The notes: generated from the sequence alone by a model not told the origin. Numbered from the stretch's first letter, positions 1 to 8,047 are shown. The stretch: DNA of 13,465 bases from DATESG01 sp964480275 (GCA_964480275.1 CAYZOC010000028.1:1-13465), one strand, 5' to 3'. Translations and numbers: made by a program.

Positions 1-13
1 TTTGGGGGTCTTT

Positions 14-40
14 TCGCTTTTTCCACGATTTTCCACGTTC
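14..40 (-). promoter_or_regulatory. Possible MraZ operator (10-nt periodic GTGG repeats)
   Basis: Read on the minus strand, two copies of GTGGAAAA occur with a period of exactly 10 nt (GTGG cores at 36-33 and 26-23). A degenerate third unit (GCGAAAA) follows in the same register. Known context: MraZ of Bacillota and Mollicutes binds two to four GTGG-type repeats with 10-nt period upstream of mraZ and the dcw (division and cell wall) operon. The orientation would place such a gene just beyond the left window edge. I see no convincing -35/-10 pair between the tRNA-Leu gene and these repeats. The call rests on the repeats alone and could be chance in an A-rich stretch. Confidence 0.35.
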
Positions 41-76
41 TATTTAATTGAGCCTATCAAACCTGACGTTTCAATA

Positions 77-163
77 TGGTGCCTCCGGCCGGACTCGAAC
101 CGGCACAGCATCACTACTAATGGATTTTGAGTCCATCGCGTCTACCAATTCCACCACGGAGGC
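77..163 (-). tRNA. tRNA-Leu (anticodon CAA)
   Basis: The minus strand folds as a class II tRNA. The acceptor arm GCCTCCG pairs with CGGAGGC, followed by discriminator A and an encoded CCA. The anticodon loop is CTCAAAA with anticodon CAA, closed by the stem ATGGA/TCCAT. A long variable arm follows, then the T arm with GTTCGAGTC. The long variable arm plus the CAA anticodon identify leucine and decoding of UUG. The gene starts 4 nt after the end of the tRNA-Arg gene, so the two are one transcript. No GC-rich terminator hairpin is visible downstream. Confidence 0.96.
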
Positions 164-167
164 ATAA

Positions 168-244
168 TGGCGCGCTTGACACGATTCGAACGTGCGACCC
201 CAACCTTCGGAGGGTTGTACTCTATCCAACTGAGCTACAAGCGC
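168..244 (-). tRNA. tRNA-Arg (anticodon CCG)
   Basis: Minus-strand class I tRNA of 77 nt including an encoded CCA. The acceptor GCGCTTG pairs with CAAGCGC, with discriminator G. The D arm has AGCTCAGTTGGATAGAG. The anticodon loop is CTCCGAA (anticodon CCG) closed by CAACC/GGTTG. The T arm has GTTCGAATC. It decodes the arginine codon CGG. Many reduced Mollicutes lack a dedicated reader for CGG, so its presence suggests a less reduced decoding set. It is the first gene of a two-tRNA unit. Confidence 0.96.
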
Positions 245-252
245 ATGGGTTT

Positions 253-281
253 ATCATACCGATTTTTTACTTAAAAGTAAA
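253..281 (-). promoter_or_regulatory. Promoter of the tRNA-Arg/tRNA-Leu unit
   Basis: On the minus strand a -35 box TTTACT (281-276, 4 of 6 matches) and a -10 box TATGAT (258-253, 5 of 6) are separated by exactly 17 nt. The expected transcription start near 246-247 lies only 2-3 nt before the mature 5' end of tRNA-Arg. The -35 box is part of a 7-bp inverted repeat (TTTACTT/AAGTAAA with 2-nt spacer, 266-281). Confidence 0.65.
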
Positions 282-319
282 TAAATAGCGGGCCCTTTTA
301 TATTAATATAAGTTCTAAC

Positions 320-1279
320 TTATTCTAAGTAATTTTTTAGAATATTTACTAGACTCTCTAAACCAAGTTTATCAGTCTCATCAAAGGCACTATAGCGGTA
401 GGAATCAACATCTAAAACACCGATTACTTGATCTTTTCTATTTAAAAGGGGAACAACGATTTCACTATTAGTGCCACTATCACAGGCGATGTGCCCGTCA
501 AAGACATGAACATCTTTTACAACTTGTGTCGTTTTTGAAGAAAAGCAAGTGCCACAGACACCCTTAGTGAATTCAATTTTTTCACAGGCCACCCGACCTT
601 GAAAAGGACCGAGGTATAAATATTCTTTATTACTCAAATAAAAACCAACCCATGAATAATAGGAAAACTTCTCTTTTAAAAGCGCACTTACATTAGCAAG
701 AATACTAACTTCCACTAAATTTGCATCTAGTAAGCCTTCGAGCATTGTTAGTGTTTCTTGATAGAGTGCCTTCTTATCAACCTTTTTATGTCGAGCTTCA
801 ATTTGATGAAGATTAATATGACAGTATCCATCAGGATTCTTGGCTAGATAATCTTGATGATAATCTTCAGCAAGATAAAAGTTATCAAGTGGGACGACTT
901 CGATCGCTATTTGTTGTTGATAGTCTTTTTGTAATTGTTCAATCATAATACGAGCAATATCTTTTTGCTCTTCGTTTTGATAGTAGATGCCACTACGATA
1001 TTGATGACCATAGTCGCCTCCTTGATGATCAATTGCCGTCACATCAATAATCTTGAATAAATAGCTAAAGATTAATTCAAGTGAAACAACACTATCATCA
1101 TAAGTAATTTCTACGGCTTCCACCGCTGTTGTTAAGTGTTTTTTTACTTCCATGTAGCTTGGACGTTTGATATTTGAATTAGCGTAACCACTAACGACAT
1201 CAAGTACCCCATCCATTTGGCGATAGAATGCTTCAGTTCCCCAAAAGCATCCCCCGGCTAAAACTATTTTATCAATCAT
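320..1279 (-). CDS. msrA: MsrA-fRMsr fusion: methionine-S-sulfoxide reductase plus free methionine-R-sulfoxide reductase
   Basis: Bifunctional cytosolic repair enzyme of 319 aa. Residues 1 to about 160 are a full MsrA domain with the GCFWGTE active-site motif (nucleophile Cys11), the IDHQGGDYGHQYRSG substrate-site block (84-97) and the C-terminal GYCHINL (Cys153). MsrA reduces methionine-S-sulfoxide, free or in proteins. Residues from about 170 to the end are a GAF-fold fRMsr (YtsP type), with the three conserved cysteines in ACEKI (Cys232), GVCG (Cys242) and HIACDS (Cys266), then SEIVVPL and GVLDVDS. fRMsr reduces free methionine-R-sulfoxide. Both halves look intact, so the fusion would cover both stereoisomers of free MetO. 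The ATG has an AGG-type site 5 nt upstream inside the end of the thioesterase gene, whose stop lies 1 nt away, so the two are translationally coupled. Confidence 0.93.
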   Translation of the reverse strand: MIDKIVLAGGCFWGTEAFYRQMDGVLDVVSGYANSNIKRPSYMEVKKHLTTAVEAVEITYDDSVVSLELIFSYLFKIIDVTAIDHQGGDYGHQYRSGIYYQNEEQKDIARIMIEQLQKDYQQQIAIEVVPLDNFYLAEDYHQDYLAKNPDGYCHINLHQIEARHKKVDKKALYQETLTMLEGLLDANLVEVSILANVSALLKEKFSYYSWVGFYLSNKEYLYLGPFQGRVACEKIEFTKGVCGTCFSSKTTQVVKDVHVFDGHIACDSGTNSEIVVPLLNRKDQVIGVLDVDSYRYSAFDETDKLGLESLVNILKNYLE

Positions 1280-1280
1280 A

Positions 1281-2012
1281 TTACCTCATTACTACGCGGG
1301 CACTAAAGGCGAGCGTGTTGTTACTTGTCCCAGTGATGGTTATTACATTATCTTCGACCAATTTTCTTACACTAATTGTCTCATTTAGTTTTACTTCACT
1401 ATGGTAGTAGAGCATAAACTCCTCGATACTATTTTTTCGTTTTGGTCTGATAGAATTATATACTAATTCAGCATATCTAGTGTTATTAAAGTGCTCATTA
1501 TGATCAATCTCACTAGCTAAAACACGGTGTTCAAATATTGGTGCTATGCTCTCATCAATAGCTAGTATACTTGGGAAATCTTCTTTGAAGGGATTAGAGT
1601 TAGCAAAACTAGTAAGCGGATAGTTATACCGGCTAGATGGTGCCATTTTTCTAGTCTTACTATCAACCAGTAACCAGCGAGATCGAGCGCTAGCTAATAG
1701 CTCACCGTTTTGATCAAGAAGTTGATAGATACGGTCAAAATAAAATCTCGTCGGCACTAAAGGCCATGTTTTAACAATCAAATCTTCGCCAAAGGGAATT
1801 TCTTTGATAACCTTAACGTGATTACGAGCAATCACCCAGATTAAATCTTGCTTTTTCATATCAAGAAATCCTGCCTTTAATAAATAGGCATGACGACCGG
1901 CTATATCTTGAAAAAGATCAAGCATTCCTGTGAGGCTTAGATCATCAAAGCGGTCCAAGTAATTGGTCGTAATCGTGTAGGTTTTTTGATAGCTTGCAAG
2001 TTGATTCATCAT
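1281..2012 (-). CDS. Acyl-ACP thioesterase (FatA/FatB-like, double hotdog)
   Basis: 243 aa, the usual size for the bacterial acyl-ACP thioesterase family (PF01643). It hydrolyses acyl-acyl carrier protein to release free fatty acids in the cytosol. The first hotdog domain shows LDLFQDIAGRHA (31-42), the conserved helix start, then a basic beta-sheet region with WVIARNHVKV. The second hotdog carries the catalytic segment EIDHNEHFNNTRYAEL (168-183) with Asn172, His174 and the Asn-Asn pair, as in plant FatA/FatB. Start: two ATG codons in tandem (2012 and 2009), preceded by a weak AGAAAG site. The gene lies 8 nt after the cardiolipin synthase stop and 1 nt before the MsrA-fRMsr start, so a lipid-related operon is likely. 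Its real chain-length preference cannot be read from the sequence. Confidence 0.9.
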   Translation of the reverse strand: MMNQLASYQKTYTITTNYLDRFDDLSLTGMLDLFQDIAGRHAYLLKAGFLDMKKQDLIWVIARNHVKVIKEIPFGEDLIVKTWPLVPTRFYFDRIYQLLDQNGELLASARSRWLLVDSKTRKMAPSSRYNYPLTSFANSNPFKEDFPSILAIDESIAPIFEHRVLASEIDHNEHFNNTRYAELVYNSIRPKRKNSIEEFMLYYHSEVKLNETISVRKLVEDNVITITGTSNNTLAFSARVVMR

Positions 2013-2020
2013 TTTTCTTT

Positions 2021-3580
2021 CTAAAAAAGCGGGGCAAAGAGGCGAAATAGATAGCCAAGGATAATCCGCCGCTTTTTAATTTTCTTTAGTTCGACTTCAT
2101 CAATAAGATAACTTTTTTTATAAGCTTTAACTAGATCTTTTCTAATCGCGAGGGCGACCTGCTTATCATAGGAAAAAATAGCGTTTTCATAACTTAGATA
2201 AAAACTTCGATAATCAAGGTTAATCGAGCCGATACTAAAGACACAATCATCGCTAACAAATATTTTGGCATGATTAAAGCCAGGAAGATATTCATAAATT
2301 TTAATGCCCGCGTTAATAAAGGTCTTATAGTAACTTTTAGCGACAAAGTTAGGGATTTTTTTATCAGGAATACTTGGCACCAAAATTCTTACATCCACTC
2401 CGCGTTTACCCGCATAGACGAGAGCTTTAATAAACTCACTATCAAGGACAAGATAGGGACTAGAGATATAAACATAGTCGGTGGCCTTATTTATAATTTC
2501 TAGATAGACATTATAGCCCGTGTTTTCATCATCACTAGGATTATCACTATAGGGAATAACATAGTTATCGACGGCAAACTTTTGATTGCTCGTTACAAGG
2601 TATTTAGACTTATCAAGACTTTTTTTACCACCATGGTCCCACATTGCAAGAAAGGAGAGTGTCATCGAATTAACACTATCACCTTCCACCTTAAGCATCG
2701 CATCTTTCCAATAGCCAAAGCGCGTAATGCGGTTGACATATTCATCAGCAAGATTGACGCCACCAACATAGCCAATCCGCCCATCAATAATAATTGATTT
2801 ACGGTGACTACGATAACTTTCCCGATGGAAAAATGGCGTCTTCTGCGGGGAAAATACCCGGGTTTCAATTCCCACTCGTCCTAAGCGCTTAGGATAAAAG
2901 AAGGGAAGCGAGAGCATCGCATTAAAGCCATCATATAAAAACTTTATTTCAACACCTTCTTTAGCCTTGGTTCGTAATATTTCTAATATTTCCTGGAGGA
3001 GACTTCCTTGTTTGACAATAAAAAACTCTAAGAAGATAAAGTGCTCAGCCTTTTTTAAATCATTAATAAAGTCACGAAGACTAGCTTCTCCTGATTCATA
3101 GTAAGTCAGGGGATTATTTTTAAAAGTTGGCGCGGCTGCACTTAATGAAAGATAAGCGGCCACTCCTGAGTAGCGACTATCTTCGCGTTCGAGATCTTTA
3201 ATGTTTCTTTGATTAAAGGTTTGTAATTGTACTATATCTTCTTCTTGTCTTCTGATCCTTCGACGCATGCGGTGAGGAAAGGGGTCAAGACTAATTGCTA
3301 AATATATTGCCGCTCCTAGAAGCGGAAAAATAGTAATAAGAATCAACCACGTAATCTTATAAGGAGTCTGACTTTTTCTAACCATCATCACCAAAAGCGC
3401 AACTAGACGTAAAACAAAATCAAGCCAGTAGTAGATGGCATAGTAGTGAGCAAATTCAACGGCAAAGAAAATGATGAGGGCAACCTGGGCTAAAAATAGC
3501 AAAGAGAAAAGGGTCGCTCGCGAGAAGATGCGACTAACAATTCCTCTTCTTTTTATATTCAAATTAATATTTTTACTCAT
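2021..3580 (-). CDS. cls: Cardiolipin synthase (phospholipase D superfamily)
   Basis: 519 aa, typical length for a bacterial ClsA-type enzyme. It condenses two phosphatidylglycerol molecules into cardiolipin and glycerol at the cytoplasmic membrane. Two N-terminal membrane helices (about 22-46 and 50-66) and a third hydrophobic stretch (about 75-98) form the PLDc N-terminal region, followed by the basic block PHRMRRRIRR. Two HKD motifs are present: H259-R-K261...D266 followed by GGVN, and H437-A-K439...D444 followed by GSINLD. Both catalytic sets are complete. The ATG is only weakly preceded by a GAG site. The gene sits 43 nt behind the signal peptidase gene and may have its own promoter there. 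It is followed after 8 nt by the thioesterase. Confidence 0.95.
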   Translation of the reverse strand: MSKNINLNIKRRGIVSRIFSRATLFSLLFLAQVALIIFFAVEFAHYYAIYYWLDFVLRLVALLVMMVRKSQTPYKITWLILITIFPLLGAAIYLAISLDPFPHRMRRRIRRQEEDIVQLQTFNQRNIKDLEREDSRYSGVAAYLSLSAAAPTFKNNPLTYYESGEASLRDFINDLKKAEHFIFLEFFIVKQGSLLQEILEILRTKAKEGVEIKFLYDGFNAMLSLPFFYPKRLGRVGIETRVFSPQKTPFFHRESYRSHRKSIIIDGRIGYVGGVNLADEYVNRITRFGYWKDAMLKVEGDSVNSMTLSFLAMWDHGGKKSLDKSKYLVTSNQKFAVDNYVIPYSDNPSDDENTGYNVYLEIINKATDYVYISSPYLVLDSEFIKALVYAGKRGVDVRILVPSIPDKKIPNFVAKSYYKTFINAGIKIYEYLPGFNHAKIFVSDDCVFSIGSINLDYRSFYLSYENAIFSYDKQVALAIRKDLVKAYKKSYLIDEVELKKIKKRRIILGYLFRLFAPLF

Positions 3581-3594
3581 AGTACTATAGTCTC

Positions 3595-3623
3595 ATTTTA
3601 ATCACCAACAAGGATAAAGACAA
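3595..3623 (-). promoter_or_regulatory. Possible promoter for cls-thioesterase-msrA
   Basis: In the 43-nt gap between the signal peptidase stop and the cls start, the minus strand has TTGTCT (3623-3618) and TAAAAT (3600-3595) separated by 17 nt. They match sigma-A boxes at 4 and 5 of 6 positions. A start near 3588 would leave a leader of only about 8 nt and would lose most of the weak GAG ribosome site. That weakens the call. Readthrough from the ATPase operon is the alternative. Confidence 0.35.
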
Positions 3624-4250
3624 TTAGCGGAGCTTTTGCTCGTCTTTCTTTTTCTTATGACTAACTAGATAGTAAGTGGTTAAAGAAAGGGTTGTTAGCC
3701 CCGCGATTGCTAGATAAAAGTAGGGTGAATACACAAGCTTATAGACACCGGCCATCAAATCACCAGCGCTGATTGTTTGCTGGTGGAGCCCAATGACATC
3801 GCTTGCCGTAACAAAGTAGGGATTAGTATCTGTTCCCCACGTATCATATTTATTTTCATCACTCGTCGCCATATCCTTATTAGCTTCTGGATATGTAAAA
3901 ATATGACCCTCATCATCGATAAAACCAAAGTAATGAATGACAACTATTTTCTCAACCATCTCAAGATCAGCGACTTGCCGTTTGGTTTCAAATACAATAA
4001 TGTCACCCTCTTCTAAACTATTAACCTTGACACGTTTGACAAGCACGTAGTCATCAACATTTATTGTTGGTTGCATCGACGGACTACTAACACGGTAATA
4101 GCCAAGGCCAAACACTTTGATCATCCCATGAGGAACAATTAATGTTAGTAAGATAATAAAGATAAAAAAAGCAAAAAAGCCGGCATAAATAATGCGGGCA
4201 ATTTTATTAAAACGGTTTATTTTTTTATTAGTAAGACCTAAATTATCCAT
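3624..4250 (-). CDS. Type I signal peptidase, SipW/archaeal (Ser-His) type
   Basis: 208-aa membrane protease that cleaves signal peptides on the outer face of the membrane. N-terminal helix about 18-40, then YYRVSSPSMQPT with the catalytic Ser58 in the SPSM motif. The conserved EEGDIIVFE follows (80-88). Residues KIVVIHYFGF (101-110) place a histidine (His106) where P-type LepB enzymes have the catalytic lysine, which is the mark of the ER/SipW type. TWGTDTNPYFVTASDVIG (137-154) supplies the conserved Asp residues. A second helix (about 176-196) and a lysine-rich tail close the protein, as in the SipW/archaeal family. The ATG overlaps the end of the ATPase D gene by 8 nt with an AAGG site just upstream, so it is a member of the ATPase transcript. 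The substrate is unknown. Confidence 0.9.
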   Translation of the reverse strand: MDNLGLTNKKINRFNKIARIIYAGFFAFFIFIILLTLIVPHGMIKVFGLGYYRVSSPSMQPTINVDDYVLVKRVKVNSLEEGDIIVFETKRQVADLEMVEKIVVIHYFGFIDDEGHIFTYPEANKDMATSDENKYDTWGTDTNPYFVTASDVIGLHQQTISAGDLMAGVYKLVYSPYFYLAIAGLTTLSLTTYYLVSHKKKKDEQKLR

Positions 4251-4851
4251 TTCGCGCCTTAATAACCTTCATCCTGATAAACTCTTCTCGTTCGCGCTCT
4301 TCTAGCACTTCGCCAATATACTTGATGTTCGTCTCTAAATCAGGAATCACAACATTTTCTAGGGCATTAGCCCGCTTTTGTGTTCGCCGAATCGCGTTAG
4401 CTAAACTATAGACGGCATTATCAATTTCGGCAAGCTTAACAGTTAGATCACGTGCTTTTTGAAACATTTGATAAGCATAGTCAAATTTTGAGTTTGTACT
4501 TCTTAAGCCATAGGAAAGACGGTGCTTGGTTGGTTTATGTTCAACCAACGGGAGATCAACGCCCATAACATTACGGTAGGTAATATGAAGACTATTATCA
4601 AGGGGGATAGCTTTGGCGATTTCATTAACAATCCCAAGAGTAATATTAGCCTCTTGTAGGGCGAGATACGCTTTAGCGTACGTATCACTAATTTGATCAC
4701 GAATTTGACTAACTTGGGGCAATAGTAAAAGCATCTCGCGGACGAGAATATTTTTCTTACGATCCATCAATGACTGACCAACAACCGCAAGTTCATGCGA
4801 TTTTTTTAGCGTCATCAAGTTACCTTTTGTTGGAATTGCCCGTGTGTTCAT
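4243..4851 (-). CDS. ntpD: V/A-type ATPase subunit D (central stalk)
   Basis: 202-aa rotor shaft subunit that passes through the A3B3 head and couples ATP turnover to ring rotation. The N-terminal helix has the family block PTKGNLMTLKKSHELAVVG (7-25). The C-terminal helix has RRTQKRANALENVVIP (155-170) and LEEREREEFIRMKVIK (183-198), both hallmarks of subunit D. Length is normal. The start codon shares one base with the stop of subunit B (TAATG) and has GAGGT at good spacing, indicating translational coupling. The last codons overlap the signal peptidase start by 8 nt. Confidence 0.96.
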   Translation of the reverse strand: MNTRAIPTKGNLMTLKKSHELAVVGQSLMDRKKNILVREMLLLLPQVSQIRDQISDTYAKAYLALQEANITLGIVNEIAKAIPLDNSLHITYRNVMGVDLPLVEHKPTKHRLSYGLRSTNSKFDYAYQMFQKARDLTVKLAEIDNAVYSLANAIRRTQKRANALENVVIPDLETNIKYIGEVLEEREREEFIRMKVIKARNG

Positions 4852-6290
4852 TATTTACCTCGTGTAATAATTTTGGCCACAAGTGAGGTCGATTTTAAAT
4901 TAAAACGTTTGCTTGCTTTTTCTTTGTTATAGTACTTTTCAATCAGTTTATCATCAAGATTAGATAGTTCACCTTTAGGCAGGACACTAATTAAATCCCA
5001 CCCGAGGTTGAGCGAGAATAAAATATCACGATTTTGATCTTTTTGATCAAGGAAAAATTGTTCAAAGAGATTACCAAATAATAGATAGTTTTGATCAAGC
5101 TCATTGAGTTCATCTTCACCAATAACCGCGGCAAGTGAACGAGTATCTTGAACTTTTGCATAACTAGCAAACAGTTGATTGGCTAACGCCTGATGGTCAT
5201 CCCGCGTATATTTAGCGCCAATTCCATCTTTCATTAACCTAGATAGTGAAGGAAGAATACTAACTGGGGCAAACACGCCTTTTTGATGGAGTTCACGGTC
5301 AAGGACAATTTGTCCTTCGGTAATATAACCAGTCAAATCAGGGACAGGATGGGTAATATCATCATTAGGCATTGTTAAAATTGGAATTTGTGTGACCGAA
5401 CCTTTACGGCCGATGACCATGCCTGCACGTTCATAGAGACTAGCTAGTTCACTATATAAATAACCAGGGTATCCCTTACGTCCAGGAATTTCACCCATTG
5501 AAGACGAGAATTCACGAAGCGCTTCGCAGTACGCTGTCATATCAGTTAGGACTACAAGCACGTTATAATCTTTTTCATAGGCTAAATATTCTGCGGTGGT
5601 TAGCGCCGCCCGTGGTGTAAGTAAACGTTCAATAATCGGATCATTAGCTAGATTAGTAAACATCACGACGCGGTCCATGACATGAGCATCTTCAAAAGCT
5701 GTTTGGAAGTAATGGGCAACGTCATGCTTGACCCCCATCGCAGCAAAGACAACACAAAACTTTTCATTTTTATTATCCGCAACTTTAGCTTGGCGGACAA
5801 TTTGCACGGCTAGTTCATTGTGGGGAAGTCCAGTCCCGGTAAAAATCGGTAGTTTTTGTCCACGAATAAGTGTTGTTAAAACATCAATTGAGGAGATACC
5901 TGTTTGAATATAGTTACGCGGGTAAACACGGGTGACCGGATTAAGTGGTTCACCATTAACATCTTTACGAATACTAGCAAAAACCGGACCTAAACCATCA
6001 ATTGCCTGGCCGGCCCCATTAAACACCCGCCCTAATACTTCTTTTGAAAGCGAGATTTCTAGTGGCTTACCAAGAAATTCAACCTTGACTTGATTGAGGC
6101 CAATCGCCTGCGTACCTTCAAATACTTGAATTGCGACTTTATCGCCTTCAATTTCAATTACGCGGCCATGGCGAATTTCACCATTAGCAAGTCGTAGTTC
6201 AACTACTTCTTCATACCCAACACCACTAACGCCTTCTAAAAAGACGAGTGGTCCACTTATTGCGGAGAGGCCAATATATTGTAGTGCCAT
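4851..6290 (-). CDS. ntpB: V/A-type ATPase subunit B (non-catalytic, nucleotide-binding)
   Basis: 479 aa, standard for bacterial V/A-type subunit B. It alternates with A in the head and completes the catalytic sites. The P-loop position reads IFTGTGLPHNELA (149-161). The missing GKT is normal for B and is not a defect. SSIDVLTTLIRGQKLP (133-148) and SSSMGEIPGRKGYPGYLYSE (262-281) are family signatures. SILPSLSRLMKDGIG (344-358) contains the arginine finger (Arg351) that reaches into the active site of A. The start has an AGGAGG site 4 nt upstream and lies 8 nt behind the A stop. Confidence 0.97.
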   Translation of the reverse strand: MALQYIGLSAISGPLVFLEGVSGVGYEEVVELRLANGEIRHGRVIEIEGDKVAIQVFEGTQAIGLNQVKVEFLGKPLEISLSKEVLGRVFNGAGQAIDGLGPVFASIRKDVNGEPLNPVTRVYPRNYIQTGISSIDVLTTLIRGQKLPIFTGTGLPHNELAVQIVRQAKVADNKNEKFCVVFAAMGVKHDVAHYFQTAFEDAHVMDRVVMFTNLANDPIIERLLTPRAALTTAEYLAYEKDYNVLVVLTDMTAYCEALREFSSSMGEIPGRKGYPGYLYSELASLYERAGMVIGRKGSVTQIPILTMPNDDITHPVPDLTGYITEGQIVLDRELHQKGVFAPVSILPSLSRLMKDGIGAKYTRDDHQALANQLFASYAKVQDTRSLAAVIGEDELNELDQNYLLFGNLFEQFFLDQKDQNRDILFSLNLGWDLISVLPKGELSNLDDKLIEKYYNKEKASKRFNLKSTSLVAKIITRGK

Positions 6291-6298
6291 ATTTCCTC

Positions 6299-8047
6299 CT
6301 ACTCGATACTAGCAATCACATCAAAGATTTTATCTTTTAATGCGACAAAGCTAGCCTCGTCATCATTATTAATCGTATATTTCATCTTGACCAATTCATC
6401 AAATATTCCTATTTTTAATACAAGCGATAAGGCCTTACCCTTGCTAATAAAACGCATCGTTTCATCATAGAGGAAAAGAATAGTTTCAATCATTGCTTGT
6501 TGTTTACTAAGGGGAACGTATGTATCTTGATCATGGAATGCACTTTGTTGTAAAAAGCCTTGGCGAATGACGCGGCCAATTTCTAGGATGAGTTTTTGAT
6601 CATCAGGCAACACATCACTACCGACTAGTCGAACGATTTCCATCAGCTTATCTTCTTGCGCTAAAAGGGTTCTAATCCGTGTCCGCTCCTTGAGGAAGCG
6701 TGGCGAAATATTATTGTTATACCACGGGGCTAGATCACTTAAATATTCACTATAACTCAAGTGCCAATTAACTGCCGGATAGTGCCTTTGATAGGCTAAA
6801 TTTTTATCAAGCGCCCAGAAACAGCGCACAAAACGTTTGGTATTTTGCGTGACTGGTTCAGAAAAATCGGCCCCTTGGGGACTAACCGCGCCAATAATAC
6901 TAACGGAACCCTGGGTCTCATTAAGATTTAAAACCAAGCCCGCTCGTTCATAAAATTGGGCAATCCGGGAAGGAAGATAGGCGGGAAAGCCTTCTTCTGC
7001 TGGCATTTCTTCCAGCCGCCCACTAATTTCTCGAAGAGCTTCGGCCCATCTAGAAGTTGAATCAGCCATCAAGGCGACATGGTAACCCATATCACGGTAA
7101 TATTCGGCAATCGTAATCCCCGTATAAATACTAGCTTCACGAGCAGCGACAGGCATATTGGAGGTATTTGCAATCAGCACCGTCCGCTCCATCAAGGACT
7201 TCTTTGTCCGTGGATCAATTAAATCTTGAAACTCTTCTAATACTTGGGTCATCTCATTGCCGCGTTCACCACAGCCCACGTAAACAATAATGTCCGCATC
7301 ACACCATTTTGCAAGTTGATGCTGCATCATCGTCTTACCAGCGCCAAAGCCACCAGGAATAGCCGCAGCTCCACCTTTAGCTAGTGGGAAGATTGTATCA
7401 ATGATCCGCTGACCAGTGATAAGCGGTATTTCTAGTGGGAGCCGCTCGATGATGGGCCGGGAAATTTTAATCGGCCATTCTTGAGAAAGTCCCAGTTTAT
7501 GGACGACATTGTGGTTATCTTTAACCTCAACGATTGTATCTTTTAAAGTATATTTTCCACTAGGTTTAACAAGGGTAACAACACCTTTAACCCCGGGTGG
7601 CACCATAATTTTATGAACAATTGCCCCAGTTTCTTTGACTTGCGCAATAATATGACCAGGACCGACTTTATCATCTTTTTCAACAAGCACTTCAAGATCC
7701 CAACTTTTTGTCTCATCAAGACTAGCAACTTGACTGCCAGCCCCAATAAAGATGCCTTCTTGCTCACTAATTGCCTTAAGTGGACGTTGAATACCATCAA
7801 AAATATTACCAAGAATACCCGGGCCAAGTGTAACACTAACAAGCGATTTGCTACCAACAACTTCATCACCCTTCTTTAATCCGGAGGTTGATTCATATAC
7901 TTGGATGATTGTTTCAAGTTTGGAAATTGCAATTACTTCCCCCATTAGGCGCTTAGGACCAACATAGACTTTTTCTAACATTGAAAAAGCTTCAGTATCG
8001 CGCACTTTGATAACAGGACCATTAATTGCATAAATATAGTTTTTCAT
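6299..8047 (-). CDS. ntpA: V/A-type ATPase catalytic subunit A
   Basis: 582 aa, normal for the family. It hydrolyses or synthesises ATP in the soluble V1/A1 head. The N-terminal beta-barrel is followed by the A-specific bulge domain (about 115-185), absent from F-type beta subunits. Walker A is GGFGAGKT (232-239) and the catalytic glutamate is in CGERGNE (Glu261). NTSNMPVAAREASIYTGITI (294-313), MADSTSRWAEALREISGR (327-344) and EEMPAEEGFPAYLPSR complete the catalytic core. All residues expected for activity are present. The ATG directly abuts the stop of subunit E (0 nt). The ribosome site GGGGAGG lies in the last codons of E. Confidence 0.98.
   Translation of the reverse strand: MKNYIYAINGPVIKVRDTEAFSMLEKVYVGPKRLMGEVIAISKLETIIQVYESTSGLKKGDEVVGSKSLVSVTLGPGILGNIFDGIQRPLKAISEQEGIFIGAGSQVASLDETKSWDLEVLVEKDDKVGPGHIIAQVKETGAIVHKIMVPPGVKGVVTLVKPSGKYTLKDTIVEVKDNHNVVHKLGLSQEWPIKISRPIIERLPLEIPLITGQRIIDTIFPLAKGGAAAIPGGFGAGKTMMQHQLAKWCDADIIVYVGCGERGNEMTQVLEEFQDLIDPRTKKSLMERTVLIANTSNMPVAAREASIYTGITIAEYYRDMGYHVALMADSTSRWAEALREISGRLEEMPAEEGFPAYLPSRIAQFYERAGLVLNLNETQGSVSIIGAVSPQGADFSEPVTQNTKRFVRCFWALDKNLAYQRHYPAVNWHLSYSEYLSDLAPWYNNNISPRFLKERTRIRTLLAQEDKLMEIVRLVGSDVLPDDQKLILEIGRVIRQGFLQQSAFHDQDTYVPLSKQQAMIETILFLYDETMRFISKGKALSLVLKIGIFDELVKMKYTINNDDEASFVALKDKIFDVIASIE

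Noticed and set aside
308..330. Inverted repeat ATAAGTT/AACTTAT at the msrA stop as a terminator
   Set aside because: AT-only stem with a 2-nt spacer and no following U tract; too weak.
2270..4016. Plus-strand reading frames of 70-80 codons within cls and the signal peptidase gene, and similar ones at 7613-7879, 10382-10594 and 13048-13281
   Set aside because: They are antisense to well-supported genes, have no family resemblance and no convincing ribosome sites.
4851..6290. Loss of the Walker A lysine in subunit B as a sign of decay
   Set aside because: GTGLPHN in place of GKT is normal for V/A-type B subunits, and the arginine finger segment is intact.
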